64,000 nucleotides of DNA, from positions 28,700-92,699 of the forward strand of contig NZ_PPEK01000012.1 in assembly GCF_002899715.1 (NCBI RefSeq), written 5' to 3'. Positions 52,996-62,847 of this stretch are shown piece by piece; positions within the stretch are counted from its first letter, which is position 1, and every line of letters begins with the position of its first letter. A program made the position numbers and the translations under genes. This DNA comes from Enteroscipio rubneri. Its GTDB lineage: Bacteria > Actinomycetota > Coriobacteriia > Coriobacteriales > Eggerthellaceae. The notes beneath the pieces are model-generated. The model had not been told where the DNA came from. It made no database searches and saw only the letters and a list, made by a program, of their open reading frames with translations.

Positions 52996-53072
52996 GGAAA
53001 TCCCTTTCCTTCTTGCATCGGTGACGCGGGCGATGTGGAAGTCCCGCGCCAACGAAACCTTATTTCGTCGGA

Positions 53073-53130
53073 ATCGTACGTTTTTGTCCGACAAACACAT
53101 CATATCACAAAACGTACGATAACGTACGAT
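53073..53130. repeat. AACGTACGAT repeats at the parA promoter
   Basis: Two tandem direct copies of AACGTACGAT (53111-53120, 53121-53130) and one inverted copy ATCGTACGTT (53073-53082) flank the predicted parA start. They are likely ParA/ParB binding sites (operator or centromere). Confidence 0.65.
53083..53104 (-). promoter_or_regulatory. parA -10 element and palindromic operator
   Basis: On the minus strand TATGAT (53104-53099) is a -10, followed by TTTGTC-G-GACAAA (53095-53083), a perfect palindrome covering the expected start. The same 13-mer lies at the start of the WYL regulator gene (54022-54034). Confidence 0.55.
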
Positions 53131-53189
53131 GTAAGAAGGAAAGGTGTGCCGCGGAGATCCATGGGCATGGGCTCGTCGTGCGAGCAAAC

Positions 53190-53219
53190 GAAAGCCGGGC
53201 GCCCCTGCGGGCGCCCGGC
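53190..53219 (-). terminator. terminator after the YraN-like gene
   Basis: GCCGGGCGCCC and GGGCGCCCGGC form a perfect 11-bp stem around CTGC. On the minus strand it is followed by TTTCGTTTG. It separates the YraN-like gene from the parA promoter. Confidence 0.8.
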
Positions 53220-53244
53220 CTCCTCCTCGGAGGAGTGGAGGTCG

Positions 53245-53613
53245 CTACTCCTCGTCGGACTCCATCGTGGAAAGCTGGTTGATGTGATGGCGCAGGAGGG
53301 CTCGGTCCTCGCTCACGACCATCATCGAGATTGCGTCGAATCGGACCGAGATGTCGCCTCGGTCGGCGTTCTCCGCGAGCCACTTGGCGGCAAGGGCCTC
53401 GCGCTTGACGCGGTCGTTGTCCTCCTCGGGGAAGCCGTCGGTGGCGTTTTTGGCCTCGACGGTGACGAAGACGATGGTGTCCTCGTCCATCGCGACGACG
53501 TCGATGGTGCCGAAGCCGTCGGGTGCCTCCCAGCTGGTGGAGAGGACTTCGTAGCCCCTGCGCTCCAGGAACCTCTCGGAAGCGGCGATTGCCTTCTCGT
53601 GCAGATTGCTCAT
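53245..53613 (-). CDS. UPF0102/YraN-like nuclease-fold protein
   Basis: A 122-aa protein with 'AIAASERFLERRGYEVLSTSWEAPDGFGTIDVVAMDEDTIVFVTVEAKN'. This is the UPF0102 pattern: Asp in GTIDVVA and Glu-x-Lys in VEAK form the PD-(D/E)xK fold, with K-in-ExK order as in YraN. GGAGG precedes ATG 53613. On an element it may be linked to DNA processing. Activity is not certain. Confidence 0.8.
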   Translation of the reverse strand: MSNLHEKAIAASERFLERRGYEVLSTSWEAPDGFGTIDVVAMDEDTIVFVTVEAKNATDGFPEEDNDRVKREALAAKWLAENADRGDISVRFDAISMMVVSEDRALLRHHINQLSTMESDEE

Positions 53614-54016
53614 AACGTGACCTCCTAGTCTTATCGGCTCGCCCCTGTGGCTTGCCTTGTGACACGGAGAGCGCGCGGGTCCGAGGGGAGCGGAAAGGGA
53701 GGAAGCGAAGGCATGTCTTGGAATGATCATCCCCATGCCGCTAGTTTTCCGAAGCGCAGCGGTTTGTTTCGGTGGGATCCAAACCTCCCTCCCACCGCCG
53801 AAAGAAATCGGAAAAGTATCGCGGCCCTTGTAGCCCCTTCGGTTCCGTGCGAGCGTGCGTGGTCAAGGGAAGCCAGGGCGAGACGGCAGGCGGAGGGTGT
53901 GTGGAAGATGCTCGGGCTAAATCGCCACCCGGGAGGCCGTGGCCGCTGGGTGCCTGGAGGCGGCACTATGGGACACCCATCTATTCGGTAACCGCGTTCT
54001 GCGATAGAATGTGAGG
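53614..54016. other. 403-bp divergent intergenic region
   Basis: Lies between the YraN-like gene and the WYL gene, transcribed apart. No coding frame is convincing. It contains the -10 TAGAAT (54005-54010) of the WYL gene. Nothing else was recognised. Confidence 0.4.
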
Positions 54017-54034
54017 ATGCATTTGTCGGACAAA
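54005..54034 (+). promoter_or_regulatory. leaderless promoter and operator of the WYL gene
   Basis: TAGAAT (54005-54010) places the transcription start at about 54016-54017, which is the ATG of the gene. TTTGTC-G-GACAAA (54022-54034) follows at +6 and is identical to the palindrome at the parA promoter. No good -35 is seen. Confidence 0.5.
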
Positions 54035-55042
54035 ACGCAAGGCCGGAGGCGGTGTTTCCCCGTGACGTACAACAACAAGGCCAAGCTTAAGACCCTCTAC
54101 GTCAAGCAGATGCTCGAGGAGGAGACCGATGCCGAGCACGGCCTGTCCATGAGGCAGATCATCGAGAGGCTGGAGCATCTCGGGGTCAAGGCCGAGCGCA
54201 AGAGCATATACCGCGACATCGAGGTGCTCATGGAGTTCGGCTGCGATATCCGGACCTTCCAGAGGAACCCGGTGGAGTACGCCATAGTCCGGCGCGACTT
54301 CAGGCTCGACGAGCTCATGCTCATGGTCGACGCGGTGCAATCGAGCAGGGCGCTTACCATCAGGCAGGCGAACGCGCTGGTGACCAACATCAAGATGCTG
54401 GCGAGCGACCATCAGAGGGCCCTGCTGGACCGCAGGATCCACGTCCCGGGCAGGATACGCACCAAGAGCGAGGGGGTGTTCGCCAACGTGGACGCCATCC
54501 ACGAGGCCATGAGGCTCCGCAGAAAGGTGGAGTTCACCTACTACCGGCGCGACGTCGACGGTAAGCGCTACGCGACCCGCGATGGCAGGCCGCACGTCGT
54601 GACGCCCGTGGAGGTCGTCTATGCGGACGGGTTCTATTACCTTACCGCTTGGGACGACGACCACGGCAACATGGCCGAGTACCGCCTGGATCGCATGGGA
54701 AAGGTGAGGGTGTCCGATAGTAAGGCCTCGCATAACGATGAGATTAATCATCATGTATACGATGAGGCGAAATACGAGTACTTCGGCCGGTTCGGCGGCG
54801 ACGAGGTCATAGCTACGCTGAAGGTCCGGGCCGACAAAGTGGAGATAGTGATGGACCGGTTCGGCGATGCCGCCGAACTGAGCCGGATCGATGACGAATA
54901 TGCGCGTGCCCGCGTGCGCATCCGCAAGAGCGAGCAGTTCTTCGGATGGATAGCGGGCATGGGCAAGACGGTAACGATCGCCGGGCCGAAGAGCCTGGTT
55001 GAGGAATACAGGAATTATTTGAAGGAACTGATAGAGGACTAA
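54017..55042 (+). CDS. WYL-domain transcription regulator
   Basis: A 341-aa regulator with an N-terminal winged helix ('LSMRQIIERLEHLGVKAERKSIYRDIEVL', about 40-70). The central WYL domain has 'FTYYRRDVDG' and 'VVTPVEVVYADGFYYLTAWDD'. A C-terminal WCX segment follows. WYL proteins sense ligands, often nucleotides, and control defence genes. It lies 2 bp upstream of a PLD-SNF2 helicase gene and probably controls that operon and itself. ATG 54017 fits the promoter; GTG 54062 is an alternative. Confidence 0.85.
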   Translation: MHLSDKTQGRRRCFPVTYNNKAKLKTLYVKQMLEEETDAEHGLSMRQIIERLEHLGVKAERKSIYRDIEVLMEFGCDIRTFQRNPVEYAIVRRDFRLDELMLMVDAVQSSRALTIRQANALVTNIKMLASDHQRALLDRRIHVPGRIRTKSEGVFANVDAIHEAMRLRRKVEFTYYRRDVDGKRYATRDGRPHVVTPVEVVYADGFYYLTAWDDDHGNMAEYRLDRMGKVRVSDSKASHNDEINHHVYDEAKYEYFGRFGGDEVIATLKVRADKVEIVMDRFGDAAELSRIDDEYARARVRIRKSEQFFGWIAGMGKTVTIAGPKSLVEEYRNYLKELIED

Positions 55043-55044
55043 AG

Positions 55045-58000
55045 ATGGAGTATCTGGACAACACAGGCAGGCAGCGCCTTGGCGATGCTCTCCGGGAGTC
55101 GATCGACTCAGGATCGAAGCTCTCAATCATTGCTTCCTTCTTCACCGTTTTCGCATATGGCGAATTGAGGGAAGAGCTCTCGAAGGTCGACGAGCTCAGG
55201 TTCATTTTTAGCGAGCCCACGTTCATCAAGCAGATGCAGGCCGACAAGGTCCCTATGGAGTTCGTTCTCTCCAAGAGGTCCCGTGAGAGGGGCGTCGGAG
55301 GTACGGGCCTGGAGCTCACGCTGAAAAACAACCTTAACCAGCGCGCTATCGCAAGAGAGTGCGCCCAATGGGTTCGCAAGAGGGCGAGCTTCAAGACTGC
55401 GAAGCAAGCTGGCATGATTGCAACGAGTGGAACGTACCATGTAGCCAATCCTGCCTCGGAGGATCATGCATTCATGGGCTCCCAGGCCAACTCCTTCACG
55501 CTTGAGGGTCTCGGCTATGAGCGCAAGCCCGGCGTCGTCACTGGAGTCAGCCATTTCCAGACGACCATGGAAGCCATGGGCTTGAAGGCAATGTTCGACG
55601 GTATTTGGGACAACCCCTCGATGGTTGAGGAAGTCACTGATGAGGTGGCCCTCCAGATAGAGACGCTCTATCGCGAGAACCCGCCCGAGTTCGTCTACTT
55701 CCTGACCCTGTACCATCTGTTCCGTGACTTCATGGAGGATGCCGAAGACCCCATCAGGCCAGGCCTGAAGTTCGAGGAATCCGTCGTCTGGAACAAGCTC
55801 TATGATTTCCAGAAGGACGCCGTTGTAGGGGCCATCCGCAAGCTCGAGAAGTACAAGGGCTGCATCATCGCCGACAGCGTCGGCTTAGGTAAGACGTACG
55901 AAGCCCTGGCCGTCATCAAATACTATGAGGAGAGAAACGGCCGCGTGCTCGTCCTCTGCCCGAAGCGCCTGCGCGAGAACTGGACGCTCTGGACCCGCGG
56001 CAATGATGACCGCAACCCCCTTGCCGACGACCGCTTCGCCTATGACGTACTCAACCACACGGACCTGTCCCGCTACCACGGCATGTCGGGAGACATCGAC
56101 CTGGAGCACCTGCGTTGGGGCAACTACGACCTCATCGTAATCGATGAGTCCCACAACTTCAGGAACAAGTCCACGGACTCCGAGAAGAAGGATCGCTACA
56201 CACGTCTCATCGAGGACGTCATTAAGTCCGGAGTGCGCACCAAGGTGCTCATGCTTTCCGCTACCCCTGTGAACAACCGCCTGCTGGACCTGCGAAACCA
56301 GGTGGAGCTCATCACCGAGGGCAATGACGAGTACCTGGCGGATACCGACGGCATCGCCTCGATCACCCAGGTCACGAAGGTTGCCCAGGCGCGCTTCTCT
56401 GAGTGGAGCAAGCTGCCCGACGAGGAGCGCACGACCGAGAGCTTTGTGAACGCGGTGAACGCCGACTACTTCAAGCTGCTGGACGTGCTCACGATCGCCC
56501 GCAGCCGCAAGCACATCGCCAAGTACTACGGTGCCGCAAGTGGGACATTCCCGCAGCGCAGGGCGCCGCTGGCATACAAGACGGCGATTGACCTAGACGG
56601 CGAGCTGCCGCCGATCGCCGAGCTCAACGACATGATCGCGCAGCTGACCTTCGCCCAGTACCAGCTGCTGGGATACGTCCGCCCGGAGAAGAAGGGCAAG
56701 TACGCCGACAAGTACGGCGACACCTGGGGCAAGGACTTCGAGAGCCAAGTGCACCGCACGGCCGCAGTGGCCAACCTCATGCGCGTGAACGTGCTCAAGC
56801 GCATGGAGTCCTCTGTCAACAGCTTCAGGATCACCCTTGAGCGCATACTGGGGGCATGCACCTCCATGCGCGACAGGCTGGACAACATCGGCTCGTCCGT
56901 ATCCTATGAGACATCCGGGTGGGACGGCGAGTTCGACGACGATGACGACGCCGAGGAATTCGCTTCCGGCGGCAAGGTCCAGGTAGACCTGCGCGACGTC
57001 GACGCCCTCAGGCTCGGAGAGGACCTGGACTACGACATCGCCAAGCTCAACGTGCTACTCGACTATGCACGCCAGGTCACCCCAGAACGAGACGCAAAGC
57101 TGCAGCAGCTCAAGGCCTTCATCGCTGACAAGGCCACCAATCCCTACAACCCAGGGAACTCCAAGGTCCTGGTGTTCAGCGCGTTCGCGGACACCGCTGA
57201 CTACCTGTTCGACCAGCTTGCCGAGCCACTGAAGAAGGAGCTCGGCCTGGAATGCGCAGAGGTCTCGGGCAACGGCAGCAGAACCTATTCGCTTAAGCTT
57301 AGGCGCGCTACTTTCGAGAGCGTGCTCGGGCACTTTGCGCCTGTGGCCAAGGAGCTGTCCGAGGTTGACCGCAGGCGCGGCGAGATCGACATCGTATTCG
57401 CGACGGATTGCATCTCGGAGGGCCAAAACCTGCAGGATTGCGACTGCGTGGTCAACTACGACATCCACTGGAACCCGGTGCGCATCATCCAGCGCTTCGG
57501 CCGTGTCGACCGCTTGGGATCCAAGAACACCCAGATCCAGCTGGTCAACTTCTGGCCCGATATCGAACTCGACGAGTACATCCAGCTCGAAGGACGCGTG
57601 AAGGGGCGTATGGTCCTCATGGACGCCAGCGCCACAGGCGAAGAGAACGTCCTTGAGGCCAAGCGTAGCGGCGAGATGAACGACCTCCAGTATCGACGCA
57701 AACAGCTCGAGCAGCTCCAGCAGGAGGTCCTGGACTTGGAGGACATCTCTGGCGGCATCTCTATCACGGACTTCGCCTTCGATGACTTCCGCGTCGAGCT
57801 GCAGCGCTACGCCAAGGAGCATCCCGGATTGCTGGAAGGTTCCTCTCAGGGCCTCCATGCCGTCACGGTCATTCCCGACGACCTAAAATCAGAGGTGCAG
57901 CCCGGCGTCATCTTCTGCCTCAAGCAGAACGACGAGAGCAGGAACCCCAAGGACACCAACCCGACGTTCCCTTACTACGTCGTCTATGTGACCGACGATG

Positions 58001-58293
58001 GGATCGTCAGGTCAAAACACACCAATCCGAAGGTCGCGTTGGACGTCATGCGGGCGGTTTGCGCCGGCAGGCCCGAACCGCTTTACGACCTGTGCCGAGA
58101 ATTCAACGTGCAGACGAGAGACGGTGCAAGTATGAGCGACTATTCCGACCTCCTGGATGCGGCAGTATCCGAGATCACCGGCGTGCAGGAGAGCAAGGGA
58201 ATGGAAAGCCTGTTCAGCCTTGGCGAGGTGGGCAACGGCGCGGGCCTCGGCTTCGACGACTACTCCCTGGTCAGTTTCGTGGTGATGAGATGA
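55045..58293 (+). CDS. PLD-SNF2 helicase of a type III-like defence operon
   Basis: A 1082-aa protein. Residues about 1-190 resemble a phospholipase D-like nuclease region, though the HKD is not clear. Walker A 'IIADSVGLGKTYEALAV' is near 273-289, DESH near 365, and 'QRFGRVDRLGSKN' near 815, the SNF2-type motor. An acidic run (DDDDDAEE) lies near 635. It overlaps the DUF4391 gene (ATGA). Such helicases accompany DUF4391 and Mod in defence islands. Confidence 0.85.
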   Translation: MEYLDNTGRQRLGDALRESIDSGSKLSIIASFFTVFAYGELREELSKVDELRFIFSEPTFIKQMQADKVPMEFVLSKRSRERGVGGTGLELTLKNNLNQRAIARECAQWVRKRASFKTAKQAGMIATSGTYHVANPASEDHAFMGSQANSFTLEGLGYERKPGVVTGVSHFQTTMEAMGLKAMFDGIWDNPSMVEEVTDEVALQIETLYRENPPEFVYFLTLYHLFRDFMEDAEDPIRPGLKFEESVVWNKLYDFQKDAVVGAIRKLEKYKGCIIADSVGLGKTYEALAVIKYYEERNGRVLVLCPKRLRENWTLWTRGNDDRNPLADDRFAYDVLNHTDLSRYHGMSGDIDLEHLRWGNYDLIVIDESHNFRNKSTDSEKKDRYTRLIEDVIKSGVRTKVLMLSATPVNNRLLDLRNQVELITEGNDEYLADTDGIASITQVTKVAQARFSEWSKLPDEERTTESFVNAVNADYFKLLDVLTIARSRKHIAKYYGAASGTFPQRRAPLAYKTAIDLDGELPPIAELNDMIAQLTFAQYQLLGYVRPEKKGKYADKYGDTWGKDFESQVHRTAAVANLMRVNVLKRMESSVNSFRITLERILGACTSMRDRLDNIGSSVSYETSGWDGEFDDDDDAEEFASGGKVQVDLRDVDALRLGEDLDYDIAKLNVLLDYARQVTPERDAKLQQLKAFIADKATNPYNPGNSKVLVFSAFADTADYLFDQLAEPLKKELGLECAEVSGNGSRTYSLKLRRATFESVLGHFAPVAKELSEVDRRRGEIDIVFATDCISEGQNLQDCDCVVNYDIHWNPVRIIQRFGRVDRLGSKNTQIQLVNFWPDIELDEYIQLEGRVKGRMVLMDASATGEENVLEAKRSGEMNDLQYRRKQLEQLQQEVLDLEDISGGISITDFAFDDFRVELQRYAKEHPGLLEGSSQGLHAVTVIPDDLKSEVQPGVIFCLKQNDESRNPKDTNPTFPYYVVYVTDDGIVRSKHTNPKVALDVMRAVCAGRPEPLYDLCREFNVQTRDGASMSDYSDLLDAAVSEITGVQESKGMESLFSLGEVGNGAGLGFDDYSLVSFVVMR

Positions 58294-59066
58294 CGATGCG
58301 GTTGAACGACATATTCAGACTTCCCGAAGCCGCCCTTGCGGGCGACAAGCGCATCCCCAAAACGATGCTCGTCTCCCAGGCCGCGCTCACGAAGCACGAG
58401 CAGAAGACCCTGGACAAGGTGAAGCGTGTTGAGCATTTCGCCACTGTCCAGAAGTCGACCACAAGGATTCCCTCCTGTGTGAACGACGAGAGGGACATCC
58501 AGGGAATCATCTTCCTGCGTTGCGAGATGGCTGGCGATTCGGAGGCCTATGCGGACGTCGGCAAGCTTCTTCACAAATGCTTTCCGAACCCCACGGTCAT
58601 CGTATTCGACGGAGAGAGCCATATGTGCATTTCCGCATCGGTGACCAGGAAGAGCCTTTCGGAGAAGGGCGCCGTCGTTGTCGAGGATGTTCAGAGTACG
58701 GGTCGATTCGCGATGGGTGACTGTCAATACGCGGCGTTCCTTGAAGCCTTGGACTTCGACAAGCTAGATCAGCGCGACCTGCTCTGCTACGTGAAGGACA
58801 TTGCATGGAACATCCAACTGTCACGAAGTGTTCCAATGCTGGGATTCTTTCCGATGTGCAGCGAACACGACAGGGGCAAGCTTGCCGAGTTTATCAGCGA
58901 AAGCAGCAGGCTAAGCAAGGAGCTCCACGATGTTCAAATCGCCGGCAAGGACAAGGACGCTACTTTAAACGAGAAAGCGAAGCTGCGAATGCGCGGCAAG
59001 GAGATAAAGAGAAAGAGCGACAAGATCGCTGAAGAGATTAAGGAGATTTGCGATGGAGGAAATTAA
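58290..59066 (+). CDS. DUF4391 protein
   Basis: The 258-aa protein matches DUF4391: 'LNDIFRLPEAALAGDKRIPKTML', 'LDKVKRVEHFATVQKSTTRIPS' and a helical charged C-terminus. DUF4391 genes sit between an SNF2 helicase and a type III Mod in defence operons, as here. Function unknown. It overlaps the helicase gene by 4 bp and the mod gene by 14 bp. Confidence 0.8.
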   Translation: MTMRLNDIFRLPEAALAGDKRIPKTMLVSQAALTKHEQKTLDKVKRVEHFATVQKSTTRIPSCVNDERDIQGIIFLRCEMAGDSEAYADVGKLLHKCFPNPTVIVFDGESHMCISASVTRKSLSEKGAVVVEDVQSTGRFAMGDCQYAAFLEALDFDKLDQRDLLCYVKDIAWNIQLSRSVPMLGFFPMCSEHDRGKLAEFISESSRLSKELHDVQIAGKDKDATLNEKAKLRMRGKEIKRKSDKIAEEIKEICDGGN

Positions 59067-60018
59067 GGCCATGGACCTTGAGTCCAAAGACTTGGTGGCA
59101 GAGCGCATCGAGCAGATGAAGGCCCTGTTCCCGGAGATCGCCACCGAGGGTGACGGCTCCATCGACTTCGAAAAACTCCGTCTTGTTCTTGGCGATGAGG
59201 TCGAGGATAGTGACGAGCGCTACTCGTTCACTTGGCCCGGAAAGCAGGAAGCGATTCGCCAGGCACAAACCACAAGTGCAGCAACTCTTCGTCCCTGCAG
59301 AGAGAAGTCTATCAACTGGGATGCGACGGAAAACATCTATGTCGAAGGTGACAATCTTGAAGTTTTGAAGTTGCTTCAGCGCGGTTACCACGGAAAAGTA
59401 AAACTGGTTTACATTGACCCGCCCTATAACACCGGTGGGGATTTCGTCTATAAAGATACTTTTGGCGCATCTGTTTCTGATTACCGCAAACAAGCTGGAT
59501 TGTCTGGCCAGTCTAATGCGAAGACTGATGGCAGGTTTCACGCTAACTGGTGTTCAATGCTTTACCCCCGCCTGAAGCTTGCTCGAGAACTTATGACTAA
59601 TGATGGTGTCATTGTTGTTAGCATTGATGAGAACGAACGAACGAATTTGCAGCTTCTGCTTAACGAGATCTTTGGTGAAAATAATTTTGCTGGAGAAATA
59701 ATTTGGAAAAACAGCAGCAAGAATGACCAGGCATATGTCTCCATGCAACACGAGTACATGCTTATTTACGTGAAAGACAAGACCGCAAATCCTGGCGAGT
59801 GGACAGAGCGAAAAGAAGGTCTTGAGGAAATCTACGCTGCGTTTGATGGGTTCAAAAATACATACGGCAATGATTGGAAGGCTATTCATAAAGCCGCTCT
59901 CGAGTGGTATAAGCAATTTCCTCCGTCTAATCCGGTTTATGGCAGCAAGCATTATTCATGGATGGACGAGAATGGAATCTATTTCCCGTCTGACATCTCT
60001 GGCCCAAATGCTCATGTA
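59053..60018 (+). pseudogene. mod: type III Mod methyltransferase, 5' part of an interrupted gene
   Basis: About 322 codons of a Mod enzyme: 'NIYVEGDNLEVLKLLQRGYHGKVKLVYIDPPYNTGGDF' includes the catalytic DPPY, and the target recognition region begins after it. The frame stops at 60022-60024, immediately after the tet(W) insert begins. The missing next part is found at 63770-63874. The AdoMet motif FxGxG lies in the lost portion, so the product cannot be an active methyltransferase. Confidence 0.85.
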
Positions 60019-60024
60019 CGGTAA

Positions 60025-60342
60025 GGAAGCAAGCAACCGAAAACAAGAGATAGACCGCCAGCACTACACTATTCCGAACCAAAGACCAAAAGATAAGCAT
60101 TGTGGGAAAATCTAAACTTTTGGATTTTCCTACAATGCCAACTACGGCGGAATCCCTCCCACTCCTTATATCTTTCTGTATACATTGAATTTGTATTTAG
60201 TAAAATGCAGACAACACCACGGATCGGCTTTTGGTTGGACAATTCCAACCAAACACCACAGCAGACAGCAGAAAACATTCTGAACGCTAGGAAGCCGGTA
60301 TGATTGTTACATATAAGGGGAAGAAAAATTTCTTTTAGGTAC
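60025..60342. other. left arm of the tet(W) insert, no gene
   Basis: AT-rich. It has a hairpin GGAAAATC/GATTTTCC near 60112-60137 and a palindrome TTGGTTGGA-CAA-TTCCAACCAA near 60232-60252. No gene was recognised; the hairpins may be ends or remnants of older elements. Confidence 0.4.
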
Positions 60343-60371
60343 TTGCTTTCCTAAAACTGATGTGATACAAT
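60343..60371 (+). promoter_or_regulatory. promoter upstream of the tet(W) leader
   Basis: TTGCTT (60343-60348) and TACAAT (60366-60371), 17 bp apart. It corresponds to the promoter preceding the tet(M)-type leader region. Confidence 0.65.
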
Positions 60372-60399
60372 GATTTAATCCAGAAAAGGAGTAAAAAAT

Positions 60400-60423
60400 A
60401 TGCGGCAAGGTATTCTTAAATAA
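60400..60423 (+). CDS. 7-aa leader peptide
   Basis: MRQGILK from ATG 60400, with AAAAGGAG upstream. Its end GTATTCTTAAAT (60410-60421) is the inverted copy of ATTTAAGAATAC (60495-60506), so ribosome position could influence the RNA fold. Confidence 0.55.
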   Translation: MRQGILK

Positions 60424-60560
60424 AACTATAATCAAATAGTGGGAACAAAGGATTATGATAGCTCCTTTTGTATGGGCTTAGTTTTTTGTACCCAATTTAA
60501 GAATACTTTTGCCTTATCAATTTTGACATATCCCCAAAAACAGCAATCACAAACAGGTGT

Positions 60561-60605
60561 ATGCTGTATATGTGTATGTCCGCAACTTATAATCCCCAGT
60601 GGTAA
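60561..60605 (+). CDS. 14-aa tet(W) leader peptide
   Basis: MLYMCMSATYNPQW from ATG 60561. Its last codons form the left arm of the attenuator stem, as in the tet(M) leader arrangement. Tetracycline-stalled or slow ribosomes here would open the terminator. Confidence 0.6.
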   Translation: MLYMCMSATYNPQW

Positions 60606-60630
60606 AAGTATTTTACTGCTGGGGATTTTT
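60591..60630 (+). terminator. tet(W) attenuator
   Basis: AATCCCCAG (60591-60599) pairs with CTGGGGATT (60619-60627), extended by GTAAAA/TTTTAC and two G-U pairs, then TTTTT. It lies 35 nt before the tet(W) ATG. Confidence 0.75.
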
Positions 60631-60664
60631 ATGCCCTTTGGGGCTGTAAAGGGAGGACAATCAC

Positions 60665-62584
60665 ATGAAAATAATCAATATTGGAATTCTTGCCCATGTA
60701 GACGCTGGAAAGACGACCTTGACGGAGAGCCTGCTATATGCCAGCGGAGCCATTTCAGAACCGGGGAGCGTCGAAAAAGGGACAACGAGGACGGACACCA
60801 TGTTTTTGGAGCGGCAGCGTGGGATTACCATTCAAGCGGCAGTCACTTCCTTCCAGTGGCACAGATGTAAAGTTAACATTGTGGATACGCCCGGCCACAT
60901 GGATTTTTTGGCGGAGGTGTACCGCTCTTTGGCTGTTTTAGATGGGGCCATCTTGGTGATCTCCGCTAAAGATGGCGTGCAGGCCCAGACCCGTATTCTG
61001 TTCCATGCCCTGCGGAAAATGAACATTCCCACCGTTATCTTTATCAACAAGATCGACCAGGCTGGCGTTGATTTGCAGAGCGTGGTTCAGTCTGTTCGGG
61101 ATAAGCTCTCCGCCGATATTATCATCAAGCAGACGGTGTCGCTGTCCCCGGAAATAGTCCTGGAGGAAAATACCGACATAGAAGCATGGGATGCGGTCAT
61201 CGAAAATAACGATGAATTATTGGAAAAGTATATCGCAGGAGAACCAATCAGCCGGGAAAAACTTGCGCGGGAGGAACAGCAGCGGGTTCAAGACGCCTCC
61301 CTGTTCCCAGTCTATCATGGCAGCGCCAAAAATGGCCTTGGCATTCAACCGTTGATGGATGCGGTGACAGGGCTGTTCCAACCGATTGGGGAACAGGGGG
61401 GCGCCGCCCTATGCGGCAGCGTTTTCAAGGTTGAGTACACCGATTGCGGCCAGCGGCGTGTCTATCTACGGTTATACAGCGGAACGCTGCGCCTGCGGGA
61501 TACGGTGGCCCTGGCCGGGAGAGAAAAGCTGAAAATCACAGAGATGCGTATTCCATCCAAAGGGGAAATTGTTCGGACAGACACCGCTTATCAGGGTGAA
61601 ATTGTTATCCTTCCCAGCGACAGCGTGAGGTTAAACGATGTATTAGGGGACCAAACCCGGCTCCCTCGTAAAAGGTGGCGCGAGGACCCCCTCCCCATGC
61701 TGCGGACGGCGATTGCGCCGAAAACGGCAGCGCAAAGAGAACGGCTGCTGGACGCTCTTACGCAACTTGCGGATACTGACCCGCTTTTGCGTTGCGAAGT
61801 GGATTCCATCACCCATGAGATCATTCTTTCTTTTTTGGGCCGGGTGCAGTTGGAGGTTGTTTCCGCTTTGCTGTCGGAAAAATACAAGCTTGAAACAGTG
61901 GTAAAGGAACCCTCCGTCATTTATATGGAGCGGCCGCTCAAAGCAGCCAGCCACACCATCCATATCGAGGTGCCGCCCAACCCGTTTTGGGCATCCATAG
62001 GACTGTCTGTTACACCACTCTCGCTTGGCTCCGGTGTACAATACGAGAGCCGGGTTTCGCTGGGATACTTGAACCAGAGTTTTCAAAACGCTGTCAGGGA
62101 TGGTATCCGTTACGGGCTGGAGCAGGGCTTGTTCGGCTGGAACGTAACGGACTGTAAGATTTGCTTTGAATACGGGCTTTATTACAGTCCGGTCAGCACG
62201 CCGGCGGACTTCCGCTCATTGGCCCCGATTGTATTGGAACAGGCATTGAAGGAATCGGGGACGCAGCTGCTGGAACCTTATCTCTCCTTCATCCTCTATG
62301 CGCCCCAGGAATACCTTTCCAGGGCTTATCATGATGCACCGAAATACTGTGCCACCATCGAAACGGCCCAGGTAAAAAAGGATGAAGTTGTCTTTACTGG
62401 CGAGATTCCCGCCCGCTGTATACAGGCATACCGTACTGATCTGGCCTTTTACACCAACGGGCGGAGCGTATGCCTTACAGAGCTGAAAGGATATCAGGCC
62501 GCTGTCGGTCAGCCGGTCATCCAGCCCCGCCGTCCAAACAGCCGCCTGGACAAGGTGCGCCATATGTTTCAGAAGGTAATGTAA
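60665..62584 (+). CDS. tet(W): tetracycline resistance ribosomal protection protein Tet(W)
   Basis: A 639-aa GTPase of the EF-G-like ribosomal protection family, which dislodges tetracycline from the ribosome. '[22 protein letters not shown]' (G1, residues 10-18), '[15 protein letters not shown]' (G2), 'VDTPGHMDF' (G3) and 'INKIDQAGV' (G4) are intact. The length of 639 aa and the sequence match Tet(W), not Tet(M) or Tet(O). GGGAGGA precedes the ATG. Found widely in gut anaerobes. Full length, probably functional. Confidence 0.95.
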   Translation: MKIINIGILAHVDAGKTTLTESLLYASGAISEPGSVEKGTTRTDTMFLERQRGITIQAAVTSFQWHRCKVNIVDTPGHMDFLAEVYRSLAVLDGAILVISAKDGVQAQTRILFHALRKMNIPTVIFINKIDQAGVDLQSVVQSVRDKLSADIIIKQTVSLSPEIVLEENTDIEAWDAVIENNDELLEKYIAGEPISREKLAREEQQRVQDASLFPVYHGSAKNGLGIQPLMDAVTGLFQPIGEQGGAALCGSVFKVEYTDCGQRRVYLRLYSGTLRLRDTVALAGREKLKITEMRIPSKGEIVRTDTAYQGEIVILPSDSVRLNDVLGDQTRLPRKRWREDPLPMLRTAIAPKTAAQRERLLDALTQLADTDPLLRCEVDSITHEIILSFLGRVQLEVVSALLSEKYKLETVVKEPSVIYMERPLKAASHTIHIEVPPNPFWASIGLSVTPLSLGSGVQYESRVSLGYLNQSFQNAVRDGIRYGLEQGLFGWNVTDCKICFEYGLYYSPVSTPADFRSLAPIVLEQALKESGTQLLEPYLSFILYAPQEYLSRAYHDAPKYCATIETAQVKKDEVVFTGEIPARCIQAYRTDLAFYTNGRSVCLTELKGYQAAVGQPVIQPRRPNSRLDKVRHMFQKVM

Positions 62585-62634
62585 AGATACATAATCGTCA
62601 AGACGGCAACAATCAGAAGTTATGGAGGGTAACA

Positions 62635-62847
62635 ATGGAATATAGTAAGGAAGATTTAATGGAAGCAAAAAAGCAAATTTGGGGAGTGGGAGAGAACATG
62701 GGAACAGAGGAAAGTAAAAAAATCTGGGAGGAGAACGCACAATTTTGGGATAATGCAATGGGCGACCAACACCGTCGTTCATATCCTCGAAAACCGAGAG
62801 TACACCGGATGTCTGGTGAACTTCAAAACGGAAAAGCCTTCTTATAA
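62635..62847 (+). CDS. chimeric ORF made of fragments
   Basis: A 70-aa frame. Residues 1-15 ('MEYSKEDLMEAKKQI') match the start of a small helical protein known from mobile elements. Residues about 16-44 ('MGTEESKKIWEENAQFWDNAMGD') match the start of a class I SAM methyltransferase. The rest is the recombinase sequence read out of frame. GGAGGG precedes the ATG. A recombination product, unlikely to be functional. Confidence 0.6.
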   Translation: MEYSKEDLMEAKKQIWGVGENMGTEESKKIWEENAQFWDNAMGDQHRRSYPRKPRVHRMSGELQNGKAFL

